A stretch of DNA of 8,798 nucleotides, from contig DSBB01000091.1 of NCBI GenBank assembly GCA_011046175.1, forward strand, positions 1 through 8,798, given 5' to 3'. Positions 1 to 7,404 of this stretch are shown here, piece after piece (position 1 is the stretch's first letter; each line of letters opens with the position of its first letter). Position numbers and translations under genes: made by a program. The notes under the pieces were generated by a model, which saw only the letters and a program-made list of their open reading frames with translations, was not told where the DNA came from and searched no databases. The DNA comes from Candidatus Hydrogenedentota bacterium (GTDB taxonomy: Bacteria > Hydrogenedentota > Hydrogenedentia > Hydrogenedentales > CAITNO01).

Positions 1-2
1 AT

Positions 3-1103
3 CCAGTATATCCTGTATTCGTCCAAATGGAACCGACACGCCGCTGCAACTTGCGTTGTGTCATGTGCGCCTTGACTCAGTTTTATCACAAAGAATCCGT
101 GCCGGACATGACGCTTGATGAATTCAAGCATGTCGTGTCGCAATTACCGCGAAGCACCGAACAAATTACTATTCAAGGTACCGGCGAACCGCTGCTGAAC
201 AAAGACATTATTGAGATGATCGAGTTTGCAAGATCTTTGGGGTTCCGCACACATTTCAATACGAATCTAATTCCCCTTACAGATGAGATGGCGGAGCGTC
301 TGGTGGCCGCGGGACACGATGAGATAATGGTATCAATTGAAACCACCAATCCCGAGAGGTATGCAGACATCCGCCGAAACGCAACACTTGACCGGTTTCT
401 CGAAAATATGCGCAAAATCCAAAAGGCCAAAGAGTACGCGGGTGCGACCCGTCCCAAAATCACTGCCTGTTCCATTTTCATGAGACACACCCTTGCCGAC
501 ATACCCGAAATGGTTGCCATGTTGAAATCGCTTGGAGTCGTAAGGCTGCATTTTGCCGATATGTGCACCTATCCGGAATACGCAGGGCCTCTCACCCTCG
601 CCGATGGCTCGGACTTGCGGGAACAGTCGTTAAGCGCCACTATGTCAAAAGAGCAGGTGGCTGAGGAGATGGCCAAAATCAAGGCGTTGGCAGACGATAC
701 CATGGCGATTACCGTTCCGGGAGATTGGGGCGATTTGAAAGTGAGAAAACCCAAAGACGGCGCCGTGCTTACGTGCAGCGAACTATGGCGATTGCCGTTT
801 GTCAAACCCGACAGTACGATGGCTACCTGCTGCTGGGCGCCACAGTTTGTCATGGGCGATTTTAAGACGCAGTCATTCAACGAGATATGGTTCGGCGAAA
901 AATATCGCAACATGCGATTGAAACATCTGACAAACAACCACCCCGAACACTGCCGTCAGTGCCAACAACTCATGTATACGGTGGCCAAGCCGAGCAGCCT
1001 TTGGGGTGTGGTTGAACCGGTACACTCCACTAATGATGTTTTCATGCGGTTCAGGCCGCCAAAATTCACTTCCCCCTTCTCCAACAGTTTGGAGAAGAGA
1101 TGA
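3..1103 (+). CDS. Radical SAM protein with SPASM/Twitch-like C-terminus (5' end cut by window)
   Basis: The frame is open to the window edge. The codons before the first ATG (position 27) read PVYPVFVQ and run straight into MEPTRRCNLRCVMC, the usual lead-in of radical SAM enzymes, so the true start lies outside the window. Counting from that ATG, C7, C11 and C14 form the CxxxCxxC motif that would bind the [4Fe-4S] cluster cleaving S-adenosylmethionine. GTGEP at 51-55 is the SAM-binding GGEP-type motif. The C-terminus has C250, C268-C269, C309 and C312, followed by no further cysteine. That is fewer than the seven of a full SPASM domain and suits one auxiliary cluster. The stop overlaps the next start (ATGA), so the two are probably co-translated. 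Relatives act on peptides, sugars and other substrates; none can be assigned here. The radical SAM call is firm, the function unknown. Confidence 0.9.
   Translation, partial: PVYPVFVQMEPTRRCNLRCVMCALTQFYHKESVPDMTLDEFKHVVSQLPRSTEQITIQGTGEPLLNKDIIEMIEFARSLGFRTHFNTNLIPLTDEMAERLVAAGHDEIMVSIETTNPERYADIRRNATLDRFLENMRKIQKAKEYAGATRPKITACSIFMRHTLADIPEMVAMLKSLGVVRLHFADMCTYPEYAGPLTLADGSDLREQSLSATMSKEQVAEEMAKIKALADDTMAITVPGDWGDLKVRKPKDGAVLTCSELWRLPFVKPDSTMATCCWAPQFVMGDFKTQSFNEIWFGEKYRNMRLKHLTNNHPEHCRQCQQLMYTVAKPSSLWGVVEPVHSTNDVFMRFRPPKFTSPFSNSLEKR
1091..1097 (+). promoter_or_regulatory. Shine-Dalgarno site for the second radical SAM gene
   Basis: GGAGAAG lies inside the last codons of the upstream radical SAM gene. 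Its GGAG core is 5 bases from the ATG at 1100, which overlaps the upstream stop (ATGA). This supports the 1100 start and indicates translational coupling of the two genes. Confidence 0.7.
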
Positions 1104-3169
1104 ACACCTCAACAGATCAACATACCGATTCCAAACTGCAACGGCTGATTCGATGGCACGCGGGCGAGGTACCCGGCCCGTGGCAGATTGTCGTATTTCC
1201 GACAAATCGGTGCAATTTGAAATGCAACATCTGCTGGCAGCGATACGTGGAGGAGAAGTGGGGGAAACTGGAGCACCATCGCGAACTGCCTGACGAACGC
1301 CTGCTTGAACTGGTGGATGAGGCGGCGTCAATGGGCGCGCACGAGTGGTCCGTCGCGGGCGGCGGCGAACCGTTTGTCCGCGCCGAACTCGTCCTGAAGA
1401 TGTGCGAGCGCATCCGCAAACACGGCATGAACGGTGGCATTTTTACGAACGGTACGTTGCTTAGGCGGGAGCATCTCGAACGACTTATAGACATGGGATG
1501 GCAGCGTCTGGATATAAGTCTGGACGGTCCCGACGCTGAAATTAACGATGCCATCCGCAGTAGAAACGCCTTCGAGCGTTGCACGGCGGCGCTTCGTCTT
1601 TTGGACGAAATCAAACGCGCCGGTAACAAGACCCTGCCGGAAGTGGATGCGCATACGGTGCTTACCCGGCTGAATGTTGACAAGATGGCAGCTATGGCGC
1701 GGCTTGTAAGTGACATGGGGGTCAAGCGGCTGGGCTTTTCCTTTCTTCAGGTGGAAAGCGCTCAATGCGAACCGTACGCCTTGACAGAGCAGCAATGGCA
1801 GCGTCTGCCTGTTCTTGCGGAAGAAACATACGAACTGTGCAGCGCTTTGGGTATCGCCACCAATGCCGGCACCCTTAACGCAGCGCGCGAGCGCGGCGGC
1901 ATGCGCGCGCGCCAACAAATCGCTTCAAAAAAGCATTTGTGCGAGGCAGGATGTTTTGAACCCTTCCTTTCCGTTACCATCCTTGCAGAGGGGCAGGTCG
2001 GACCTTGCTGCGCCTTCTGGGATGAACATGCAGACAACCTGCGGGACAAGTCGTTGCAGGAGGTGTGGACCGGCGCCTGGTTCCAAAATCTGCGCGAAAA
2101 AATGATGGCAAATGATTTCCCCGATTTCTGCGCTCATTGTCCTTCCCATTTCATCTGGCAGACTGAAGAAACGCGCCGGGAGCTTGTTGCCCAATTTCAA
2201 ATGATGCGCCCCAAACCCTTGGGGCTTGCTCTGACAAAAAGCGTTCTTGCATCCATTCGTAAAAATGGCTGGAGGAAAACGGGGACAAATGCATGGGACT
2301 GGCTGGCGCTTAGTTGGAAATACTATATCAGAAGTTTTGATCTGCATAGGAAATGTTTGAAAATAACCTGCTATTTTTTGTCAAGGGTTTTCAAGACATT
2401 TCGTCTCCTCTTTAATCGGGGGCCCTATTATTCGTTTATTTCAGCAAAGGCCGGGATCATAAACACGGCCATCTTTTTTAAGAACCATGTCCTGGCCAAG
2501 AAAAAGGCAACCTGTCCGTGCTGCGGTTGGCGCGGCCATGACTTCTATTGGATTGATTGCGGAAATTTCATTGTGCCCCATGCGGAATGTCCAAATTGCC
2601 AGGCACAGGAACGACAACGGTTCATCCATCAGTTCCTCAATGTTCGGGAAGACCTGAAAATCCACAGAGGCAATCAAACCATAATACACTTTGCCCCAGA
2701 AGAACATATTTTTTTTCGCTATGATGCAGAAAATAACCCGCGGTATTTTGGCGTGGACAACGATTTCGACCGCATCAAAAGACTCCCATTCTCGGCAATA
2801 CAGTTGGATATACAGAACTTGCCGTTTATGGACAATTCCGTGGATATTGTTTTCTGCCTTCATATTTTGGAACATATCCCCGACGACCATGCAGGAATTA
2901 GAGAAATCCACCGTATTCTGAAACCGGGCGGGAAGGCAATTATCATGGTTCCGTTTATGCTCGGACAAGAACACACAATTGAATATGACAAGCCTGATCC
3001 CGCGATTTTCAACCATGTGCGGGGATACTCGCCAAATGACTTTTCTGAACGCTTGAACATTTTTTCCATATCCGCTATCTATCCTGACGACCTGTTTACC
3101 GAAGAACAAATCGAGCGGCACAAAATCCCAAGTGACAGTCAAATCATTTTCGAGTGTACAAAACAATAA
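1100..3169 (+). CDS. Radical SAM/SPASM-like enzyme fused to a zinc-ribbon class I methyltransferase
   Basis: This 689-residue protein has two catalytic modules. The N-terminal part (about 1-360) is a radical SAM enzyme: C38, C42 and C45 form CxxxCxxC, GGGEP is at 87-91, and an auxiliary-cluster set follows (C281/C285, C303-C304, C344, C347), laid out like the neighbour upstream. Residues 361-465 are a basic, aromatic-rich linker I do not recognise. At 472-500, C472, C475, C497 and C500 look like a zinc ribbon. The class I methyltransferase domain follows: IIHFAPEEH at 528-536 in the motif I position, LEHIPDD from 590 and LKPGG at 607-611. Zinc ribbon plus an HFAPE-type motif recalls a known group of stand-alone methyltransferases. 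Both modules would use S-adenosylmethionine, one for radical chemistry and one for methyl transfer, perhaps successively on one substrate (inference). GC drops through the second half, so the fusion may be mosaic. Substrate unknown. Confidence 0.88.
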   Translation: MNTSTDQHTDSKLQRLIRWHAGEVPGPWQIVVFPTNRCNLKCNICWQRYVEEKWGKLEHHRELPDERLLELVDEAASMGAHEWSVAGGGEPFVRAELVLKMCERIRKHGMNGGIFTNGTLLRREHLERLIDMGWQRLDISLDGPDAEINDAIRSRNAFERCTAALRLLDEIKRAGNKTLPEVDAHTVLTRLNVDKMAAMARLVSDMGVKRLGFSFLQVESAQCEPYALTEQQWQRLPVLAEETYELCSALGIATNAGTLNAARERGGMRARQQIASKKHLCEAGCFEPFLSVTILAEGQVGPCCAFWDEHADNLRDKSLQEVWTGAWFQNLREKMMANDFPDFCAHCPSHFIWQTEETRRELVAQFQMMRPKPLGLALTKSVLASIRKNGWRKTGTNAWDWLALSWKYYIRSFDLHRKCLKITCYFLSRVFKTFRLLFNRGPYYSFISAKAGIINTAIFFKNHVLAKKKATCPCCGWRGHDFYWIDCGNFIVPHAECPNCQAQERQRFIHQFLNVREDLKIHRGNQTIIHFAPEEHIFFRYDAENNPRYFGVDNDFDRIKRLPFSAIQLDIQNLPFMDNSVDIVFCLHILEHIPDDHAGIREIHRILKPGGKAIIMVPFMLGQEHTIEYDKPDPAIFNHVRGYSPNDFSERLNIFSISAIYPDDLFTEEQIERHKIPSDSQIIFECTKQ

Positions 3170-3196
3170 CCCCTTGCGCATGGCTGTTGTGGACTG

Positions 3197-3949
3197 TCAA
3201 AACGGACGGTAATAGTTCCAATCTGCATCCAACGTCTCCAAATCAACCTCATTTGTTTTCTTGAGCACACAATACCGGTTCAACGGATACAGAGCAAAAT
3301 ACCATGCGGGCAGAATGTCAAAAGGCGCCGAACGCAAGCATCGGTAATACGCCCGCCAAAACGAGAGTCCCCTGCGCGTTGCCCCATGAAAAGCCGGCTC
3401 CACTTTATAAGCGTCGCGCTGGTTACGACAGATATAGGACAATACTTTTTTGATGGACGGCAACCACACATCATGCAGCATAATGCTGCCGCCCACCGGA
3501 ATCAGTTTGTCAGCGTAAAAGAAATCAACAAGTGTGTATTCAAAACGATGGTTGCCGTCAATGAAAATAAAATCAAACCGTTCCTTAGATTCCAGCAGAT
3601 GCGGCAAGGCAATATGGGAAGGCGCTTCGATCAATCGAACGGCTTCTCCATGTCCGGCACGCGCTATATTTTTCAGACCGATACCTTCCCACCATGTCTG
3701 CTGATACGGGTCAATCGCAACATGCCGGCCACCACCATTCACCTGAAGCGCTTGGAGAATAAAAAGTGTTGACGCGCCATAGGCCATGCCGATTTCAAGT
3801 GTGCGCGCGCTTTTTGTCGCGACAACGGTTTCGTACAATGCCTTCCCATCTTCATAAGGCAAGGACGCGGGAAAAGCATTCTTAGGCTTGTCATCGGATC
3901 CAATGACATACTTGCCTTTATAAATTTCTTCAAGAATTGTTTCTATCAT
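3197..3949 (-). CDS. Class I SAM-dependent methyltransferase (Methyltransf_24 type)
   Basis: This 250-residue soluble protein has a Rossmann methyltransferase core. Motif I is LEIGMAYGAST (51-61), and the acidic residue ending the next strand is D80 in AIDPYQ. FDFIFIDGNH (125-134) and GGSIMLHDVW (153-162) complete the pattern seen in O- and N-methyltransferases of the Methyltransf_24 group, often found in polysaccharide or secondary-metabolite clusters. The last 50 or so residues, rich in Tyr, Trp and Arg, are not explained by the core. It converges on the radical SAM-methyltransferase fusion with 27 bp between the stops, and I see no clear terminator hairpin there. The ATG at 3949 has only a weak upstream GGG as ribosome site. 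A TATAGT box at 3968-3973 could be a -10 element, but no good -35 box goes with it. The acceptor is unknown; involvement with the neighbouring radical SAM genes is inferred from position alone. Confidence 0.85.
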   Translation of the reverse strand: MIETILEEIYKGKYVIGSDDKPKNAFPASLPYEDGKALYETVVATKSARTLEIGMAYGASTLFILQALQVNGGGRHVAIDPYQQTWWEGIGLKNIARAGHGEAVRLIEAPSHIALPHLLESKERFDFIFIDGNHRFEYTLVDFFYADKLIPVGGSIMLHDVWLPSIKKVLSYICRNQRDAYKVEPAFHGATRRGLSFWRAYYRCLRSAPFDILPAWYFALYPLNRYCVLKKTNEVDLETLDADWNYYRPF

Positions 3950-4025
3950 TTCACAAACCCATGAAGTACTATAGCGCCTTATCAGTCATCTTTTATGACC
4001 GAGAACAAGAAGTTCGCAAGCATCA

Positions 4026-4097
4026 TCATTGCGAGGAGGACGTGAGCTCGACGCGGCAATCTAGGGAAACGAGATCATTTCGCCTTGCTCGCAATGA
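4026..4097. repeat. Imperfect inverted repeat, dispersed TCATTGCGAG type
   Basis: The ends TCATTGCGAG (4026-4035) and CTCGCAATGA (4088-4097) are perfect 10-bp inverted repeats, and the match continues inward for about 7 more bases with three mismatches. The 72-bp unit has the look of the non-coding repeats ending in TCATTGCGAG/CTCGCAATGA that occur in many copies in various bacterial genomes (recognised from memory). It lies in the gap between the TPR protein gene and the methyltransferase gene, both on the minus strand. There it could fold as RNA and help end or stabilise the TPR transcript. There is no T-tract, so it is not a standard intrinsic terminator. Confidence 0.7.
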
Positions 4098-4127
4098 CAC
4101 TACGCTGGGCTGTGGGCGATGCCTGCG

Positions 4128-5585
4128 TTAGAATTTCGCTTCGATTTCCTCGGCGGCGCGCAGCCGGCGTTCCCGTTCTTCGGGCGGCATTCCCGGGCAG
4201 ACGCCCACTTCACTTTCGCGCATGACGGCCTTTTTCTCGGAAACGGAGAGGGGGATGCCCGCTTCCTGTTTCAATTCGATGATCAACTCGGAGAACTCCT
4301 GCCATAAGGCCGCCGTATCCCAGCGCGCCTTGTCAAGAATGGCAATGGCTTCGAGATAGCGTCCTTCTTCGCGCATGTCCAGCGCTTCCATGCGCATCTT
4401 GCGGCCTTCGCCGAAAGGATCATTCAGGTCGTTCCATGTGTCGCGGGCGCGCCGCCAGTATTCCTCCGCCTCCGCCTTTAACTGTTCCGCCCGCGCCGGG
4501 GCGTCCGTCGCCTTTGCCTGGCGTCGCAGTTCCTCGGCGCGCTTTTCATAAATGAGACCTTGGTTGCGCAATATGAATCTGGGCGCCACTTCCACGGCCG
4601 TCATACTGCCCGGATAACGTTCCACATAGTCCTGCCATCCTGCCAGCGCTTCTTCATGCTGCCCGTTTAATTCCTGGCACTGGAACAGTTGCCGCGGCAC
4701 CCACCGGTCATGGGGCAGTCGAACCGCTTCAGACAAATATTTCACCGCATTGGGATAGTCTTCCAGTTTTTGTTTGTACATGGCAAATCCCAAATCAAAA
4801 TACAGGCGGTAATTGCGGGGATTGCGCCGAATGCCGTCTTTGAGGAAATCAATGGCGTAAAAATAGAACCGTTCCTTTTCGCCTAGGCACGCCTGATAGA
4901 CGGGATGCCACTGCCGCTGCGGCCAAGGCGTGTCGGGCATTTGCGCCGTGGCGTTATAGCCCAAATGCCACGCGCCGATGAGATACGCTTCCACAAACTG
5001 CGGGTCGAGCGCGACGCAGGTGCGCATAAGCGTAATCATCCGATACATGTTGCCCTGATGCCAGTATCTGTCCACTTCCAGCCAGATGAGATTTGCGGCG
5101 ATTTTTCTAAATCCGAAGAACAAATTGAAAATATTGACGCCGCCGGCCTGCGCCTCGGCATATTGGATATCCGTGGCAAACATGAGTTTCTGTTGTCTCG
5201 CCAGGGTTATGAATTCACGGCGCTGCCCCGCGGCGTGTCGGCTCCGAGCAAAATCCCATATTCTCCGGTCCTGCTGATAGTCCCGAGCCACACGGCCCAG
5301 CAAACTCACCCCCTCCAATTCCACGTCGTCCTCCCACTGGAAATTATCAAACATCCCCGACGCTTCCGCGCGGGCGACGCTCTCTTCAAAAAGCGCCCTG
5401 TCGCGGCTGTCCTCGGAAGCGTCCTGAAACAACCGCTCGTTCACCGCGGCGGCAAGAAGCCATCGGTAATAGGCTTCCGATTCCCGCAAATGCCTGAGGC
5501 GCAAATTCATTGCCGCGCCTGCGGCGACGATCACTACAATAAAAAGCGTCGCCGTTACTCTGGGATATCGCGACATGATGGCCAC
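4128..5585 (-). CDS. Membrane-anchored TPR protein, third gene of the ABC operon
   Basis: This is a 485-residue protein when started at the GTG at 5583-5585. I chose that start because AAGGAGG lies 7 bases upstream; the ATG at 5576 (482 residues) is 16 bases away. Residues 11-26 form one hydrophobic helix near the N-terminus, a signal anchor, with the rest probably outside the cytoplasm. A conserved-looking stretch, FFGFRKIAANLIWLEVDRYW (156-175), precedes helices typical of tetratricopeptide repeats, clearest at 240-325. Residues 343-385 are a charged Glu/Arg/Ala-rich helix. The gene begins 2 bp after the permease stop, with its ribosome site inside the permease gene, so it should be made together with the transporter. 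I know of similar TPR proteins beside ABC-2 transporters, but their function is not established. An accessory or substrate-binding role is inference. Confidence 0.8.
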   Translation of the reverse strand: MAIMSRYPRVTATLFIVVIVAAGAAMNLRLRHLRESEAYYRWLLAAAVNERLFQDASEDSRDRALFEESVARAEASGMFDNFQWEDDVELEGVSLLGRVARDYQQDRRIWDFARSRHAAGQRREFITLARQQKLMFATDIQYAEAQAGGVNIFNLFFGFRKIAANLIWLEVDRYWHQGNMYRMITLMRTCVALDPQFVEAYLIGAWHLGYNATAQMPDTPWPQRQWHPVYQACLGEKERFYFYAIDFLKDGIRRNPRNYRLYFDLGFAMYKQKLEDYPNAVKYLSEAVRLPHDRWVPRQLFQCQELNGQHEEALAGWQDYVERYPGSMTAVEVAPRFILRNQGLIYEKRAEELRRQAKATDAPARAEQLKAEAEEYWRRARDTWNDLNDPFGEGRKMRMEALDMREEGRYLEAIAILDKARWDTAALWQEFSELIIELKQEAGIPLSVSEKKAVMRESEVGVCPGMPPEERERRLRAAEEIEAKF

Positions 5586-5587
5586 AA

Positions 5588-6418
5588 TTACACCTCCTTG
5601 CGCCAGAACACTACGTAAGCGCAAAGGAATCCGGCAAGACCGTATAGAAATCCGTACAGCAACAACGACGGAATAAGCACGTCGGCGGGCGGATCATTGG
5701 GCTGTCCAGTGACGATCTGCATCTTAAGGCTGAAGTTCTGAAGATTGGGCAGCACCGCGTACAACGCCGAAGCAATGTAACCAATCATGTTGTCTAGCCA
5801 TTCGCCGGTTTGACCAGCGCGATTCTCAACATCCTTGAGATATTCCGTCAGGTTTCCCGTGATGTAAATGAACAACCCGCCCAGAATGGGCACGAGCGAA
5901 CTGGTGGCCGCGCAGGACACCGCAAACGTGAAGGACGATACGATAAGGAACTCGAAATAGGTCAGCAGAATGCTCCATAGAAGCAAGGTGGGCATGACGC
6001 CTTGGCGCAAATATAAGGCCATGAAAAACAATCCGCCCATGAGCGCCAGATTTACAATGATGATGAATTGCGCGCCCACGAACTTGCCCAAAAGGTACTG
6101 CATGCGCCCCACCGGTTTTGACAGCACAGTGTAGATGACCTTGTTTTCGATCTCGTTGGGCACAACCGACGCGGAGATGTATATGGCGATGAGCACGCCG
6201 AAAATGGCGATGGCCGTCACGCAAATGTCCTTAATCAACTTAAGATCAATGTCGGTTTCGGAGGTGGGATCGAGAAATGACGAGACAAAGCTGGAGCCGA
6301 AAATGACAAGCAGGCTCAGAACAAGAAATCCTATCAACAGTTTGCGGCGCATACCCTCGCGATAGGTATACAAGGCAATATAAAAGGGACCACGAAAAAA
6401 CGATGCGATGGCGTTCAT
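5588..6418 (-). CDS. ABC-2 type transporter permease
   Basis: This 276-residue integral membrane protein has about six hydrophobic segments (roughly 27-48, 65-85, 112-136, 142-166, 174-189 and 249-272), the usual topology of ABC-2 permeases. After the second helix comes EIENKVIYTVLSKPVGRMQY (89-108), then LLGKFVG. This is the cytoplasmic segment typical of the NosY/ABC-2 group, probably contacting the ATPase. It would form the membrane channel with the ATPase encoded just upstream. The frame continues further upstream, but those codons overlap the ATPase gene and look non-native. The ATG at 6418 has GGAG 9 bases before it and starts 5 bp after the ATPase stop. The gap to the next gene is 2 bp. 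Family members export diverse cargo (drugs, ions, polysaccharides, cofactors), and cargo cannot be read from this sequence. Confidence 0.9.
   Translation of the reverse strand: MNAIASFFRGPFYIALYTYREGMRRKLLIGFLVLSLLVIFGSSFVSSFLDPTSETDIDLKLIKDICVTAIAIFGVLIAIYISASVVPNEIENKVIYTVLSKPVGRMQYLLGKFVGAQFIIIVNLALMGGLFFMALYLRQGVMPTLLLWSILLTYFEFLIVSSFTFAVSCAATSSLVPILGGLFIYITGNLTEYLKDVENRAGQTGEWLDNMIGYIASALYAVLPNLQNFSLKMQIVTGQPNDPPADVLIPSLLLYGFLYGLAGFLCAYVVFWRKEV
5591..5599 (-). promoter_or_regulatory. Strong Shine-Dalgarno inside the permease 3' end
   Basis: Read on the minus strand this is AAGGAGGTG, close to a perfect anti-16S match. It encodes the permease's last three residues, K-E-V. Seven bases separate AAGGAGG from the GTG at 5585, which makes GTG the better start for the TPR gene and implies coupling to permease translation. 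Confidence 0.75.
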
Positions 6419-6423
6419 AATAC

Positions 6424-7365
6424 TTATCTCCGGGCCGCTTCGGCGGCGCCAATCACGCGGACAAACAATTCTTCCAGCGTCTCGCGGCGCGGCGCCACGC
6501 TGTTCAGTTGCAGCGATTTGGTTTTGCATAAATCAATTACATCATACACGGACAAAGCGCCGCTGACGCGCAATTTGGCCCGCGCCCCCGTTCTGTCTTC
6601 AATCGCCACACCCCGCGCCTTCAATTCCTCCATCGTGCTCTCGTTGACGCCGTCCACGTCCACTGTCATTTCTCGCTTGATTAACAGTTCATCAACGGTG
6701 CCGGTGGTCTGCAGCATCCCATTGTACAGGATGCCCACGCGGTTGCTGATCAGCTCGACCTCGAGCAGTTCATGGCTCGAGATCAACAAGGTTTTTCCCT
6801 CTTCACGCAACCGCAACAGAATGTCTCGTATTTCTTTGCGCACAATGGGGTCAAGCCCCGTGGTGGGTTCGTCCAATATCAGGATTTGCGGGTCGCTGAT
6901 CAGCGCTTGGGCCAGACCGATGCGCTGCCTCATGCCCTTGGAATAGCCGCGCAACAATCGTTTGCGCGCATGTTGCATGCCCACCAGTTCAAGCACGGCG
7001 TCAATGCGCCGTTTCAGATCGGCCCCGCGCAGGCCGTACAGTTTGCCATAATAGGATAATATCTCCTCGCCGCGCAGGAAATCGGGATAATACGCGCCCT
7101 CCGGCAAATAGCCTATGTTTCTTTTCACTGCGGCGGAGCTGATGGCGCGGCTTCCCAGAATCTCGATGACGCCCGCCGTCGGAAATATCAGGCCGAGCAA
7201 CATCTTGATCGTGGTGGTTTTACCTGAACCGTTCGGGCCAAGATACCCGAAAATCTCTCCCTCGAATATTTCAAGGTTCAGGTCTTGGAGCGCATGAACG
7301 TCCTGCCCCCGCAATGCGCCCTCGTATATTTTCGTGAGGTCCTTCGTTAAGATGACTGTTGACAC
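6424..7365 (-). CDS. ABC-2 type transporter ATP-binding protein
   Basis: This is a 313-residue nucleotide-binding protein that powers the adjacent permease. Counting from the GTG at 7365, the Walker A motif GPNGSGKTT is at 43-51. The signature YSKGMRQRIG is at 141-150, Walker B LILDEP at 162-167, the D-loop TGLDP at 169-173 and the switch histidine H198 lies in ISSHE. The Q-loop region reads IGYLPE (84-89), with no glutamine at the usual place, as in many ATPases of this COG1131-type group. About 90 residues after the core form a C-terminal domain common in the family. The open frame extends to 7668, but those codons read as non-protein-like. The GTG at 7365 precedes STVILTKDLTKIY, the normal start of an ABC domain, with AAAGG about 10 bases upstream. 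It is the first gene of a minus-strand operon with the permease and the TPR protein. Confidence 0.93.
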   Translation of the reverse strand: MSTVILTKDLTKIYEGALRGQDVHALQDLNLEIFEGEIFGYLGPNGSGKTTTIKMLLGLIFPTAGVIEILGSRAISSAAVKRNIGYLPEGAYYPDFLRGEEILSYYGKLYGLRGADLKRRIDAVLELVGMQHARKRLLRGYSKGMRQRIGLAQALISDPQILILDEPTTGLDPIVRKEIRDILLRLREEGKTLLISSHELLEVELISNRVGILYNGMLQTTGTVDELLIKREMTVDVDGVNESTMEELKARGVAIEDRTGARAKLRVSGALSVYDVIDLCKTKSLQLNSVAPRRETLEELFVRVIGAAEAARR

Positions 7366-7404
7366 GTGTTTCTGACCTTTCCGGTTATTTCGCGCGCATG
7401 TGTG

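Noticed and set aside
3170..3196. A bidirectional terminator between the convergent genes
   Set aside because: The 27-bp gap has no clear GC stem followed by a T-tract on either strand.
3937..4131. A 64-residue plus-strand frame across the gap
   Set aside because: It translates the inverted repeat into a sequence (STRQSRETRS, LARNDTT) of the kind seen from such repeats wherever they are translated, and has no ribosome site.
4905..5618. A 237-codon plus-strand frame opposite the TPR gene
   Set aside because: It is antisense to a gene with clear TPR features, good coupling and a strong ribosome site; its own translation is His/Arg/Pro-rich without domain signs.
6419..6529. An extended permease start at 6529
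   Set aside because: It would overlap the ATPase gene by more than 100 bases and adds charged residues with no family match. The ATG at 6418 has a ribosome site and the usual permease N-terminus.
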